Source: Clostridium bornimense
GTDB taxonomy: Bacteria; Bacillota; Clostridia; Clostridiales; Clostridiaceae
Direction of reading: 5' to 3'
DNA: 64,000 nt
Assembly (NCBI RefSeq): GCF_018917145.1
Contig: NZ_JAHLOD010000015.1
Coordinates: forward strand, 1 to 64,000
In this document: positions 27,224 to 38,036 of the stretch, piece by piece
Layout of the letters: every line of letters begins with the position of its first letter
Position numbering within the stretch: position 1 is the stretch's first letter
Program-made: the position numbers and the translations under genes
The notes under the pieces: model-generated
Databases searched by the model: none
What the model saw: the letters and a program-made list of their open reading frames with translations, nothing else
Told to the model about the DNA's origin: nothing

Positions 27224-27844
27224 ATGAAAAAACTTTTAGGGACTATTTTATCTGTGATAGTTCTAGTGTCAATTATTGTAGGAGGAGTATATTACATATA
27301 TTTTTATCCGCAGACAGAGGTAAAATCTTTAGACAGTGACATATCAATAAATCAATTAGAAATTTTAAAAAGATTTATTCCTAATAATACAAGTTTTAGT
27401 TTGAATAAAATATCTGTAGATTCTGATGTTAAGTTTTCAGAAGATGAAATTACGGATTTTGCTATATTAGCAGTTAGGAACATAGAAGATATAAAAGATA
27501 ATATTACAGGAATATTAATTAATATAGAAAAAGATGAAATAAAATTAGTTGTTGATGCAAAATATAAGTCTATACCTGTGGAACTTAATTTAGTATTTAA
27601 TTGCAGGAGTGAAGATGGTAATGCAGTACTACATTATAAAAAAGGATCTGTAGGATTTTTCTCAATAAGTAAGGATAAAATTTTAAAGAATATAGGAGAA
27701 AATAAGTGGCTTAAGGTAGATGAGTCAAGGGGAGATATTATAGTAACTTTAGATTCAATAGATGGATTAGAAATTACTAATGTTACAACTGATAAGGATA
27801 ATATAGAGTTATCCATTCACGGAGATATTAGTATTTTTAAATAG
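27224..27844 (+). CDS. Hypothetical membrane-anchored protein
   Basis: 206 residues: one N-terminal membrane anchor (about 5-28, MKKLLGTILSVIVLVSIIVGG) and a beta-rich extracellular domain with alternating hydrophobic strands. The layout resembles YpmS/DUF2140-type proteins, but I cannot confirm this. The start follows AAGGAG. It is the first of three closely spaced genes ending with the giant glucan-synthase-like gene, so it may serve the same envelope process. Confidence 0.7.
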   Translation: MKKLLGTILSVIVLVSIIVGGVYYIYFYPQTEVKSLDSDISINQLEILKRFIPNNTSFSLNKISVDSDVKFSEDEITDFAILAVRNIEDIKDNITGILINIEKDEIKLVVDAKYKSIPVELNLVFNCRSEDGNAVLHYKKGSVGFFSISKDKILKNIGENKWLKVDESRGDIIVTLDSIDGLEITNVTTDKDNIELSIHGDISIFK

Positions 27845-27876
27845 TAATATTGGCATTAGAGAAAGGAAAGAGTAGA

Positions 27877-28152
27877 GTGATAAATAAAGCATTGAAAATT
27901 GCAGCAGTAGTAGATTTAGTAATGTTTATTATATTTTCTATTATATTTGTAGAGTTTACAGCTATTAATGAGACTTCATTATTTATATTAATTATTTTAA
28001 TAATAGGATCTATTTATGGAGCAACAAAATTAATAATAATCTATTTTAAATATGATAAAAGTTTAAGTTACTTTTTTTCGATATTGGCCTATTGTTTGGT
28101 AGTTGTATTATCTGTAGTAGCAATGATAATTATAGGAAGTTTATTAATATAA
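27877..28152 (+). CDS. Small membrane protein, 91 residues, GTG start
   Basis: Three hydrophobic segments (about 6-28, 33-52, 65-91) and almost no soluble part. A TTG at 27850 is in frame, but GAAAGGAAAG lies between it and the GTG at 27877, which is preferred. It lies 32 bases after the previous gene and 63 before the next, so all three are probably co-transcribed. Not recognised. Confidence 0.6.
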   Translation: MINKALKIAAVVDLVMFIIFSIIFVEFTAINETSLFILIILIIGSIYGATKLIIIYFKYDKSLSYFFSILAYCLVVVLSVVAMIIIGSLLI

Positions 28153-28215
28153 ATATAATAATTTTCTCTTATTTGGATAAACTAAAAAAGTAACGTTTAT
28201 AGTAGGAGGAAAGAT

Positions 28216-31200
28216 ATGTATTATTTCATAATAATTTTAGTATTATTAGTTATATTAATTGCTTCGGTTACAATATATAAAATAAGTGAAAAAGATAGAA
28301 ATCTTATAAAAGATATACCTTTTATAAATTCTAAGGGGGTATCTCTAGAAGAAAGGGCAAAGAGTATATCGCTTGAAAACTTAAATGTAGAGATATCTAA
28401 TTGTAGAGTACAAATTAAACATTCTGTGAAAGAATCTTATGAAACTATCATAAATGGCTACAATTATTTTGATAATGATATAAAAGATGGTGTAGATGTT
28501 ATTCCACCTAGTGAATGGTTATTAGACAATATATATATATTAGAAAAGGAACATGAAGAAATAAGAACTGCCATTAAGGGTAGAATTCTAAAAGAATTGC
28601 CTGTGATAAGCGATGGCGCAATGAGAGGATTCCCAAGAATTTATTTTATTGCCATGGAAATAGTAGGATGTATGGATGGAAAAATAGACATATCATCTAT
28701 AGAGAGATTTGTAAGGGAATATGAAGAAAATGTTATTTTAACATCAAAAGAAATATGGGCATTACCAATTATGATAAGGATTGCTCTTATGCATAGAGCT
28801 GCTAACATTGTTGAGAAAATGGTATATGTACAAAAAGAAAAGGCATTGGGAAATATAGTTGGTGAAGAAATTGTAGATAAAATAAATTCTAGTGATGAGT
28901 TAAAGGTAAAATTAAAAGAAATATATGATGATGAGAAGGTATCAGTGCATTTTGTAGAACGTGTACTTAAAGTATTAAGAGATAATGAAGTAGAAAAAAT
29001 AGAAGTATATAAATTTTTAGAAAAAAGGCTTCATAAAGAAGGAACAACTTTTGATAGGGCAATTACTATAGATCATAATAGAATTTCATCATTTGGAATA
29101 TCTTTAGGAAATACAATAAACTCTATAAGAACTATGATAAGTGTAGTTTGGGCTCCAAGTTTTGAATCATTAAGTTATGTAGAGAAAGATCTTAGAAGAG
29201 ATCCTCTTAGAATATATGAAAAAATGGATTTTGATTCAAGAGAAAAATATAGATTAAAAATAGAAGAGTTATCTAATAAATATAACTTATCTGAAACATT
29301 TATAAGTGATGCATTATTAAATTGTGCAGAAGAAGGAAAAGAAGATTATAGTAGACATATTGGATATTATTTATTAGGTGATGGAGAAAATACATTAAGA
29401 GAGAAATTAGGAATAGAAAAGAAGCAAGAAAAGATTGATCCGAAGTTTTATATTAATAGTATTTTACTTACTATAATTCTTTTAGCATCATTTGTAGTAT
29501 ATGGAGCATATTATACTGGTTACGATGGATTTTCATACATGTATATAATAGCCTTCCTTTGCTTATTAATTCCTTGTAGTGAGATTGTTTTATCATTGAT
29601 TAATTGGATTATAAACAATGTTTCTAAACCAACATTTATACCTAAATTGCAATTGGAAAATGGAATACCAGATCAGGGGAAAACTATAGTAGTAATACCT
29701 ACTATGATAGATAGCAAAGAGAAAGTCGATGAACTTTTAGATAAGTTAGAGATATATAGCTTATCCAATGAAGATAAAAATTTGTATTTTGCTCTATTAG
29801 GTGATTTTAAAGATTCACTTGTTTTAGAGGAAGATGGAGAAGAAGAGATTAATAATTATGCAGTAGATAGATTTAGATTAATAAATAGAAAATACGGTTT
29901 AAAAGAAGATAAGTTTTATTATTTTAATAGAAAAAGAGTTTTTAATGATAAAGAAGAAAAATATATAGGTTGGGAAAGAAAGCGTGGAAAACTTGTAGAA
30001 TTTGCAGCATTGATACGAGGAGATGAAAATACTACTTATAATGTTATAAGCGGAGATTTATCACCACTAAAAAAAGCACAATATATAATAACCTTGGATT
30101 CAGATACAATTTTGCCAAGAGATTGTGCAAAAAGGTTAATAGGATCAATGTTACATCCATTAAATCAGCCTATGATAAAAGATGGGGTAGTGGTAAAAGG
30201 TTACGGAATAATGCAACCTAGAATAAACATCACTATTGAAAGTAGTAATAAGACATTATTTTCAAAAGTATTTAGTGGTGAAATAGGAATGGATATATAT
30301 ACATTAGCAATTTCTGATGTGTATATGGATTTATTTGGTGAAGGAATATTTACGGGAAAAGGAATATTTCATATAGATACTTTTAATGAGGTATTAAAAG
30401 ATAAGTTTCAAGAGAATCAAATATTATCTCATGATTTAATTGAAGGAAGTTATCTTAGAACAGCCTTGTTAAGTGATACAGCTTTATTTGATTCTTATCC
30501 TAGTAGTTACATGTCATATATAAAAAGATTACATAGATGGGTAAGAGGAGATTGGCAATTACTTCCTTATATTTTAAAGGATAAGAAATTAAATGCTATT
30601 TCAAAGTGGAAGATGATAGATAATTTAAGAAGAAGTTTATTGACACCATCTATAATAATATTGTTTTTGGCAGCATTATTGTTTTTTAAAGGCAATATAG
30701 ATACTTATATTTCTATTGGAATGCTAGCAATATTTATTCCTATGTTATTTGATGTTTCTGAAGCAGTAGTAAGCCCTATGAAAGGTATTGCTTTATCTGG
30801 TGAGATAAGAGATGGAAAAACCCTAGCTTTACAGATTTTTTTACTTTTTGCATTTTTACCTTATTGTGCTTATAGAATGATAGAAGCAATTTCTGTAACA
30901 TTATATAGATTAGTAATATCTAAAAAGCATTTATTACAGTGGGTAACTGCAGAGGATACTGAAAGATTTAGTGATAATTCTCTGGGAAGCTATATATCGA
31001 ACATGTGGTTTGCTCCAATATTTGGTTTAGTTATAGCTATATTATCTTATAGAAGTTTTTCTAATGCTTTTGAATTACTTCTTCTAGCATCAATCATATG
31101 GGTATTGAGTCCAATATTAGCTTTTATAGTATCTAGAAGCTTAATAGGAGAAAAGGAAGATATATCTGAAGAAGAAGAGAGAGAGTTATATAAAGTTGCT

Positions 31201-34200
31201 AGGAAAACTTATTGTTACTTCGAGGATTTTGTTAATGAAGAAAATAACTATTTGCCTCCTGATAATTATCAAGAAGATCCTTATGTAGGGGTAGCACATA
31301 GAACATCACCTACTAATATAGGTATGGGTCTTATGGCAAATGTTGTGGCTTATGACATGGGATTTATTTTTATAGAAACTTTCTTATGTAATACTGAAAA
31401 GATAATAAATTCTGTAGATTCTTTAGAAAAGTATAAGGGACATTTATATAATTGGTATGATACATTAACAAAAAAGCCATTACATCCGTTGTATGTATCA
31501 ACTGTAGATAGTGGAAATTTAATTTGTTATTTATGGGTTCTTAAAGAAACTATTAAAGATTATATTACTAAACCTATAGATATAGATAGAATGTTAAAAG
31601 GTATGGATACTGTTATAGGATTATGTAATGAGGAACTAAGACTTTCTATGGAGAGTTTTGATTTTTATGATGATATAGTAAAGGAGTTTCCAAGAGAAAA
31701 TTTAGATATAGAATCATATTTAAAGTGCATATCTAAAATATATTCTAAGGAATTGGAGATTGATAGAGTAAAAAGAGAAAAAGGAATAGTTTCTTACTGG
31801 AATAGTAAGTTAATAAGAAATATACAAAAGGAAAAGAAGGAGATTTTATCAATATATCCTTTTTTAAATGTTGATGATATAAATAGTGATAAAGATAAAA
31901 ATATATATAAAGATTTAGTGGAAAAAAGTAGCACATTACCACTAAATCAGTTGGTAGATTTTTATAAAAAAGCTTTTCTAGCTATAGAAAGTAAGGAATT
32001 TAAGGCTGCTGTAAAAAGTGGAATAAGTTATATTGAAGATATTATAAAAAGATTTTTAAGTTTAAAAGATAAAATAGAGATTCTAGATAAAAATATGAAT
32101 CTTTCTATAATGTATGATAAAGGCAGAGAATTGTTTGCTATAGGATATGATGTTGAAAAAGGTGAGATAGGAAATTGTTATTATGATTTATTAGCATCAG
32201 AAGCTAGAGGAGCTTCTTTTGTAGCTGTTGCTAAGGGAGAAGTACCGTCAAGTCATTGGTTTAAACTTGGTAGAAGCTTAACTAATACTTATGGATGTAA
32301 GGGATTAGTATCTTGGAGTGGAACTATGTTTGAATATATGATGCCATTAATAATTATGAAAAGTTATAAAAATACCATATGGTCAAGTACATATCATTGT
32401 GTAGTAAAAGGTCAGATTGATTATGGTGATAAAAGAAAGGTACCTTGGGGTATTTCAGAATCTGGATATTATTTAGTTGATAAATTTAAAAATTATCAAT
32501 ATAAAGCCCATGGTGTACCCGGATTAGGCTTAAAGAGAGGCTTAAGAGAAGATTTGGTTATTTCGCCATATTCCACAATTATGGCTATGATGGTGGATTA
32601 CGATGATGGGTTTAAAAATTTAAAAGCTCTTAAAGAAGAAGGCTTTGAAGGAAAATATGGATTTTATGAGGCGATAGATTATACTAAGGAGAGATTGCCT
32701 AAAAATGAAAGTAGGGCAATAGTCAAGAGTTATATGGTTCATCATCAAGGAATGGCGTTAATGAGTCTTAATAATGTACTGAACGATTTTATTTTTCAAA
32801 AAAGATTTCATAATATAAAAAGAGTTAAAGCAACAGAGTTATATTTACAAGAAAGAGTTCCAAATAAGATAACATATAGTAGAGAAGTTATTTTTGAAAG
32901 TAATAACACTAAAAAGTCAGTACCAAGAGTCCATACAAGAAATTACTCAACACCATTTACTGATATGCCAGAGTGTGGATTATTATCTAATGGTGTTTAT
33001 TCGGTGATGGTAACTAATTCTGGAAGTGGTTATTCTAAAAAAGAAGATATGGATGTATATAGATTTAAAGAAGATGTAACTTTAAATGAAAGTGGAATGT
33101 TCTTTTATATTAAAGATGTTAGAAATGAAGATATATTTTCACCAACATATCAACCTACAAAAGTTTTAGGAAATGATTATAGAGTTAGTTTTGCTTTAGA
33201 TAAAATAGAGTTCAAGAAAAATTATAATGGATTTTCTACTTCATTAAATATTGCGGTTCTTGAAGAAGATAATGGAGAATTAAGAGAAATAGATATTACT
33301 AATAATAGCGGTGAAGACAAAATTATTGAGGTAACTTCCTATATGGAAGTAACTTTGGCAAATTATGGTGCTGATGCTGTTCATCCAGCGTTCTCAAACT
33401 TATTTATAAATACAGAATTTATTGAAAATCCAGATACATTGTTGGCGAACAGAAGACCTAGATCAAAGTATGGAAATAAGCCATGGGTAATGCAAAAGTT
33501 ACTTGTTATTGGTGGAGAAGATATTAGTGCAACTCAATACGAGACCAGTAGGGTAAATTTCATTGGTAGAGGAAATACGTTAAAAAGTCCTGCTGTCATA
33601 AAAAAGGATGGTAATTTATCTAATACAGTAGGTGCAATATTAGATCCGATAATGAGTTTAAGAAAACGAATAAGAATAAAAAGTGCTCATAGTGCGAAGT
33701 TCTATTTTTTAACTGCTATAGGAGAGTCACGAGAAGAAGTTATTAATATCGGAAGAAAATATAATAATGAAGATGATATGAATAGAATATTTACTGTAGC
33801 ATCATCAGAAGTTAATATGGAACTTAATCATTTTGGATTAAAATATCCAAAGGCAAATTTATTCAATTATATGGCTTCAAAGATTATATATTTAAGTCCT
33901 CTTATGAGAAAACAAGAAAATGAAATAAAAAGTGTATCTTTAGGTCAAATGGATTTATGGCAATATGGAATATCTGGAGATAATCCAATAGTGTTACTTA
34001 AGTTACACAAAGAAAGCGATAGAGAAATGTTATCACAAATGCTTATGGCTCATGAGTATTGGAGAAGAAAAGGATTAAAAAATGATCTTGTGATTTTAGA
34101 TTATGAAGAAGTTTCTTATTATAATAAAGTAACAAACATGATCAATGAAGAATTAGGAAAGAGGAGTTTACCTAATGTTTATAGTTTAAAGGCAAGGGAA

Positions 34201-36756
34201 ATATCAAAGGAACTATTAAATTTATTAGAGGCTTTAGGAAGAATAGTTATAGATTCTAAGAAAGGTTTATTGGCTACGCAAGTTAAGTATAAATGTAATG
34301 GTTTTAAAAATGAAGAAAAACTGCCAGTTGTAAATGTAGATTACAATTATAAAGAAATTAATTTAGAAGAAAATGATTTACTATTTTTTAATGGTTATGG
34401 AGGTTTCAAGAAAGATACTGGAGAGTATGTAATTATTATTAAAGATGATAAAAATACTCCAGCTCCATGGATTAATGTAATATCTAATGATAAGTTTGGA
34501 ACTCATATATCTGAATTAGGATCACAATATACTTGGTGTGGAAATTCTAGAGAAAATAAGTTAACACCATGGAATAATGATTGGATTAAAGATTCACCAG
34601 GAGAGGTGTTATATATTAGAGATGAATATGATGGTGAAATTTGGAGTGCCACAGCAATGCCAATAAGACATAAATCACCTTATATTATTACTCATGGTTT
34701 TGGATATTCTAAAATAGATCATTATTATAAAGGTATATATTCATCTATGAAGGTGTTTGTTCCAAAAGATAAATCTGTTAAGTGTATAACTTTAACTTTA
34801 AAAAATGAAAGTTCTATGAAAAGGAAGTTAGGAATTACTTACTTTGCAACATTAGTAATGGGTGTAATTCCAGAACACACATATACACATGTATATACAG
34901 AAATAAATAATGATGGAAGATATATACTTGGAAGAAATCCTTATGGTGGTAATTTTAAAGATAAGATAAGTTACTTGACTATGATAGGGGTAAAAAATGA
35001 AAGCTTTTCTGGTGATAGAAAAAGTTTCTTAGGTAGAGAAGGCGAGATTTCAAACCCAAAAGGATTAAAGTATAGAGAGTTAAACGGTATTTCTGGAGCA
35101 GGAATAGATCCAGCATTAATTACTATGGGATATGTTACATTAGAAGAAGATGAAACAAAGGAAATTACTATTTTACTTGGAGAGGAAGAATCTATAGAAA
35201 ATATAGATGATACTATTAAATCACTATCTACAACAAGTAAAGTTGAAGATTCATTAGAGGATGTTAAAGTATTTTGGAGAAATTTACTTGGAAAGATAGA
35301 AGTGAATACACCAGATAAGTCTATGGATTTGATGGTAAATGGGTGGTTAATGTATCAAGATATAGCTTGTAGAGTATATAGTAGGACAGCATTTTATCAA
35401 TCCGGAGGTGCTTATGGATTTAGAGATCAACTTCAAGATGTAATGAGTCTTAGCTACTTAGAACCAGTAATGACAAGAAAACAAATAATTTATTCATCAT
35501 CAAGACAATACTTGGAGGGGGATGTACAGCATTGGTGGCATCCTATTGTAGATAGTGGTATAAGAACACAATTTTCTGATGATTTACTATGGTTGCCGTA
35601 TGTCACTGCTGATTATATTAAGAATACAGGAGATTATTCTGTTTTATTTGAAGAAACAACATATCTTGAAGATGAGCCACTACGAGAAGGAGAAGATGAG
35701 AGATATTCTATTACAAAATATAGTGATAAGAAAGGAACTATTTATGACCATTGTATAAAAGCTATAGAAAGAGGTTTAAGATTTGGTCAGCATAATATTC
35801 CCCTTATGGGTAGTGGGGATTGGAATGACGGAATGAGTGAAGTAGGTAACAAAGGAAAAGGAGAATCAGTATGGCTTGGATGGTTTATATATTCAATATT
35901 AAATGACTTTATTGATATATGTGAATATATGAAAGATGAAGAAAAGAAAGTTAGATATATATCTATGAAAGAATTTTTAAGAGAAAATTTAGAGAAAAAT
36001 GCATGGGATGGAAAGTGGTATAAGAGAGCATATTTTGATGACGGAACGCCACTAGGAAGCAAAGAAAATGATGAATGCATGATAGATTCTTTAGGTCAAA
36101 CTTGGGCAGTAATTTCAGGTGCAGGATCTAAACAAAGAATAGAAGAAGCGATGAACTCTCTAGAAAAATATCTAGTTAAAGAGAGTAGCAATATGATTTT
36201 ACTTTTTACCCCTCCATTTAACAATTCTAAGTTAGAACCAGGATATATAAAAGGGTATGTACCAGGAGTTAGAGAAAACGGAGGACAATATACTCATGCT
36301 GCGACTTGGGTTATATTAGCTTATAGTAAAATGCACAAAACTAGCAAGGCGTTTAGAACTTTCAATATGATAAATCCTATCACGCATACTAAGACTTACG
36401 GAGATTGTAATACTTATAAGACAGAGCCTTATGTAGTAGTAGCGGATATTTATTCTACTGAAGGTCATGTAGGTAGAGGTGGATGGTCATGGTATACAGG
36501 GTCAGCAGGTTGGCTATATAGAGGAGCTGTTGAAGGTATATTGGGACTAAAGTTAAAAGGAAAAGATGGTTTTATAGTAGAACCATGCATACCAGATTAT
36601 TGGGATGAATATACGATTAAGTTTACAAGAAATAATGCAAAATACAATATTAGTATAGAAAGAGGAGAGGATAAAGGTATATATATAGATAATAAAAAGG
36701 TAGATATTATATCTTATGATTTATCTGGTGAGATAGAGGTAAAAGTGATTATTTAA
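28216..36756 (+). CDS. Giant cyclic beta-1,2-glucan synthase-like protein (GT84 + glycoamylase-like + GH94)
   Basis: 2846 residues, as long as NdvB/Cgs proteins. Domains in order: N-terminal helix (4-22); a soluble region to about 410; membrane helices (about 412-470); a GT84-like glycosyltransferase with DSD at 628-630 and RLHRWVRGDWQ near 771; membrane helices (about 800-980); a glycoamylase-like domain (about 1290-1520, ending SYMVHHQGMALM); beta-sandwich domains; and a GH94 phosphorylase-type domain (about 2330-2800) with GDWNDGM at 2534-2540, Asp2538 being the likely general acid. By family it polymerises and cyclises beta-1,2-glucan. The start follows AGGAGG. Product and export are inferred. 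Confidence 0.85.
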   Translation: MYYFIIILVLLVILIASVTIYKISEKDRNLIKDIPFINSKGVSLEERAKSISLENLNVEISNCRVQIKHSVKESYETIINGYNYFDNDIKDGVDVIPPSEWLLDNIYILEKEHEEIRTAIKGRILKELPVISDGAMRGFPRIYFIAMEIVGCMDGKIDISSIERFVREYEENVILTSKEIWALPIMIRIALMHRAANIVEKMVYVQKEKALGNIVGEEIVDKINSSDELKVKLKEIYDDEKVSVHFVERVLKVLRDNEVEKIEVYKFLEKRLHKEGTTFDRAITIDHNRISSFGISLGNTINSIRTMISVVWAPSFESLSYVEKDLRRDPLRIYEKMDFDSREKYRLKIEELSNKYNLSETFISDALLNCAEEGKEDYSRHIGYYLLGDGENTLREKLGIEKKQEKIDPKFYINSILLTIILLASFVVYGAYYTGYDGFSYMYIIAFLCLLIPCSEIVLSLINWIINNVSKPTFIPKLQLENGIPDQGKTIVVIPTMIDSKEKVDELLDKLEIYSLSNEDKNLYFALLGDFKDSLVLEEDGEEEINNYAVDRFRLINRKYGLKEDKFYYFNRKRVFNDKEEKYIGWERKRGKLVEFAALIRGDENTTYNVISGDLSPLKKAQYIITLDSDTILPRDCAKRLIGSMLHPLNQPMIKDGVVVKGYGIMQPRINITIESSNKTLFSKVFSGEIGMDIYTLAISDVYMDLFGEGIFTGKGIFHIDTFNEVLKDKFQENQILSHDLIEGSYLRTALLSDTALFDSYPSSYMSYIKRLHRWVRGDWQLLPYILKDKKLNAISKWKMIDNLRRSLLTPSIIILFLAALLFFKGNIDTYISIGMLAIFIPMLFDVSEAVVSPMKGIALSGEIRDGKTLALQIFLLFAFLPYCAYRMIEAISVTLYRLVISKKHLLQWVTAEDTERFSDNSLGSYISNMWFAPIFGLVIAILSYRSFSNAFELLLLASIIWVLSPILAFIVSRSLIGEKEDISEEEERELYKVARKTYCYFEDFVNEENNYLPPDNYQEDPYVGVAHRTSPTNIGMGLMANVVAYDMGFIFIETFLCNTEKIINSVDSLEKYKGHLYNWYDTLTKKPLHPLYVSTVDSGNLICYLWVLKETIKDYITKPIDIDRMLKGMDTVIGLCNEELRLSMESFDFYDDIVKEFPRENLDIESYLKCISKIYSKELEIDRVKREKGIVSYWNSKLIRNIQKEKKEILSIYPFLNVDDINSDKDKNIYKDLVEKSSTLPLNQLVDFYKKAFLAIESKEFKAAVKSGISYIEDIIKRFLSLKDKIEILDKNMNLSIMYDKGRELFAIGYDVEKGEIGNCYYDLLASEARGASFVAVAKGEVPSSHWFKLGRSLTNTYGCKGLVSWSGTMFEYMMPLIIMKSYKNTIWSSTYHCVVKGQIDYGDKRKVPWGISESGYYLVDKFKNYQYKAHGVPGLGLKRGLREDLVISPYSTIMAMMVDYDDGFKNLKALKEEGFEGKYGFYEAIDYTKERLPKNESRAIVKSYMVHHQGMALMSLNNVLNDFIFQKRFHNIKRVKATELYLQERVPNKITYSREVIFESNNTKKSVPRVHTRNYSTPFTDMPECGLLSNGVYSVMVTNSGSGYSKKEDMDVYRFKEDVTLNESGMFFYIKDVRNEDIFSPTYQPTKVLGNDYRVSFALDKIEFKKNYNGFSTSLNIAVLEEDNGELREIDITNNSGEDKIIEVTSYMEVTLANYGADAVHPAFSNLFINTEFIENPDTLLANRRPRSKYGNKPWVMQKLLVIGGEDISATQYETSRVNFIGRGNTLKSPAVIKKDGNLSNTVGAILDPIMSLRKRIRIKSAHSAKFYFLTAIGESREEVINIGRKYNNEDDMNRIFTVASSEVNMELNHFGLKYPKANLFNYMASKIIYLSPLMRKQENEIKSVSLGQMDLWQYGISGDNPIVLLKLHKESDREMLSQMLMAHEYWRRKGLKNDLVILDYEEVSYYNKVTNMINEELGKRSLPNVYSLKAREISKELLNLLEALGRIVIDSKKGLLATQVKYKCNGFKNEEKLPVVNVDYNYKEINLEENDLLFFNGYGGFKKDTGEYVIIIKDDKNTPAPWINVISNDKFGTHISELGSQYTWCGNSRENKLTPWNNDWIKDSPGEVLYIRDEYDGEIWSATAMPIRHKSPYIITHGFGYSKIDHYYKGIYSSMKVFVPKDKSVKCITLTLKNESSMKRKLGITYFATLVMGVIPEHTYTHVYTEINNDGRYILGRNPYGGNFKDKISYLTMIGVKNESFSGDRKSFLGREGEISNPKGLKYRELNGISGAGIDPALITMGYVTLEEDETKEITILLGEEESIENIDDTIKSLSTTSKVEDSLEDVKVFWRNLLGKIEVNTPDKSMDLMVNGWLMYQDIACRVYSRTAFYQSGGAYGFRDQLQDVMSLSYLEPVMTRKQIIYSSSRQYLEGDVQHWWHPIVDSGIRTQFSDDLLWLPYVTADYIKNTGDYSVLFEETTYLEDEPLREGEDERYSITKYSDKKGTIYDHCIKAIERGLRFGQHNIPLMGSGDWNDGMSEVGNKGKGESVWLGWFIYSILNDFIDICEYMKDEEKKVRYISMKEFLRENLEKNAWDGKWYKRAYFDDGTPLGSKENDECMIDSLGQTWAVISGAGSKQRIEEAMNSLEKYLVKESSNMILLFTPPFNNSKLEPGYIKGYVPGVRENGGQYTHAATWVILAYSKMHKTSKAFRTFNMINPITHTKTYGDCNTYKTEPYVVVADIYSTEGHVGRGGWSWYTGSAGWLYRGAVEGILGLKLKGKDGFIVEPCIPDYWDEYTIKFTRNNAKYNISIERGEDKGIYIDNKKVDIISYDLSGEIEVKVII

Positions 36757-36763
36757 TTGACTA

Positions 36764-36805
36764 TAGGTCTTGGCAAACTAAAACTAGTTTACAGGACCTT
36801 TTGTT
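36764..36805 (+). terminator. Probable terminator after the giant gene
   Basis: AGGTCTTGGCAAACTA pairs with TAGTTTACAGGACCT with a small internal loop, followed by TTTTG. Confidence 0.6.
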
Positions 36806-36914
36806 GTTACAATAGAATTTAATATAGTAAAAATGCAATAGATACAAACTATTAACAAATTTTTTGGTGTAAATATAGTAAAATAATAGTATTAGATAAT
36901 GAGTGGGTGAGATA

Positions 36915-37748
36915 ATGGAGAGTAAGGTAGGATTAGTTTTATCTGGTGGAGGAGGAAAAGGCGCATTTGAAATTGGAGCTTGGAAGGCGTTGAGAAGATT
37001 AGGTATAGATGAAAAGATACAAGTTATATCAGGTAATTCTATTGGTTCTTTAAATGCTATGATGTTTATGTCAGGAGAGTTAGAATTGTCACTAAAGATG
37101 TGGAGAAATTTATCACAGAAAGAGGCATTACCATTAAGCGCTACTCAATTGCTTGGATTATATAAACAATATAAAAAGGGAATAACAAATATATTAGAAG
37201 AGGATACTATAGTGGATAACAGCGGTTATCAGAAGATTATAGGAAGTTATGTAGATTTTGAAAAAGTACGAAATTCAGAAATCAAAGGATACATTTCAGC
37301 TTATAATATGGATGATGATAGTATTGATTATTTCACTGTAAATGATAAAAGTGATGAGGAGATAGAAAATTTAATTAAGGCTTCATCAGCATTACCAGGT
37401 TTATTTGATCCTATAAAAATCAATGATAAGTTTTATAGAGATGGGTGTATAAAGGACAATGTACCTATTGACCCTTTATATGAAGAAGGATGTAATGAAA
37501 TTATAATTATATATTTAGGTGGCGATGAACAAGTTGATGTATCTAAATATCAAGGGGTAAAGTTTTATGAAATTTGTCCTAGAGCTTACTTAGGAGGAAT
37601 GCTTGATGGGAATTTAGATTTTAGTGGTAGTGGTGCTAACAAAAGAATTTTACAGGGGTATATAGATACAATGGCATACTTTGACAAGCTAGCTTATGAA
37701 GAAGGTGTACCTTTGAATGAACTAAAAATCACTGGAAAAATAAAATAG
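36915..37748 (+). CDS. Patatin-like phospholipase
   Basis: 277 residues. The oxyanion loop GGGGKGAFE (11-19), nucleophile Ser42 in GNSIGS and Asp176 in YRDGCIKDN form the Ser-Asp dyad of patatin lipases. There is no signal peptide or membrane segment, so it is probably a cytoplasmic or membrane-surface acyl hydrolase. A GTG at 36903 is in frame, but GGGTGAG just before the ATG at 36915 supports the latter. Single gene between a terminator and the FMN riboswitch. Confidence 0.88.
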   Translation: MESKVGLVLSGGGGKGAFEIGAWKALRRLGIDEKIQVISGNSIGSLNAMMFMSGELELSLKMWRNLSQKEALPLSATQLLGLYKQYKKGITNILEEDTIVDNSGYQKIIGSYVDFEKVRNSEIKGYISAYNMDDDSIDYFTVNDKSDEEIENLIKASSALPGLFDPIKINDKFYRDGCIKDNVPIDPLYEEGCNEIIIIYLGGDEQVDVSKYQGVKFYEICPRAYLGGMLDGNLDFSGSGANKRILQGYIDTMAYFDKLAYEEGVPLNELKITGKIK

Positions 37749-37780
37749 GTAAATTTTTGAATTGGAAATATTAGATAATA

Positions 37781-37809
37781 TTGACATAGGCGATGAATAG
37801 TGATAAAGT
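37781..37809 (+). promoter_or_regulatory. Promoter of the riboflavin operon
   Basis: TTGACA (37781-37786), 17-base spacer, TAAAGT (37804-37809) preceded by TGA (extended -10), about 18 bases before the FMN aptamer. Confidence 0.6.
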
Positions 37810-37825
37810 AATATTAAATTAAATA

Positions 37826-37932
37826 ACCTTCAGGGCAGGGTGTGATTCCCTACCGGCGGTAAAGCCCGCGAGCGTCATGCATGATTCGGTGAAATTCCGA
37901 AGCCGACAGTATAGTCTGGATGAAAGAAGGAA
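37826..37932 (+). ncRNA. FMN riboswitch (RFN element)
   Basis: The RFN consensus is plain: CCTTCAGGGCAGGGTG, ATTCCCTACCGGCGGTAAAG, CCCGCGAGCG, GATTCGGTGAAATTCCGAAG, CCGACAGT, TAGTCTGGATGAAAGAAGG. The first CCTTC and the last GAAGG close P1. A terminator follows at 37972. FMN binding is expected to promote termination ahead of the rib genes. Confidence 0.97.
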
Positions 37933-37971
37933 AATAGAATTTTTTTAGCTAAAGTATTATGTTTTACAATT

Positions 37972-38004
37972 AGGCCCTGAGTATGTTTATACTCAGGGCT
38001 TTTA
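37972..38004 (+). terminator. FMN riboswitch-controlled terminator
   Basis: GCCCTGAGTAT pairs perfectly with ATACTCAGGGC around GTTT, followed by TTTT. Confidence 0.9.
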
Positions 38005-38036
38005 GGTTTTAGGACATAAAATATCTAAGGTTACTG

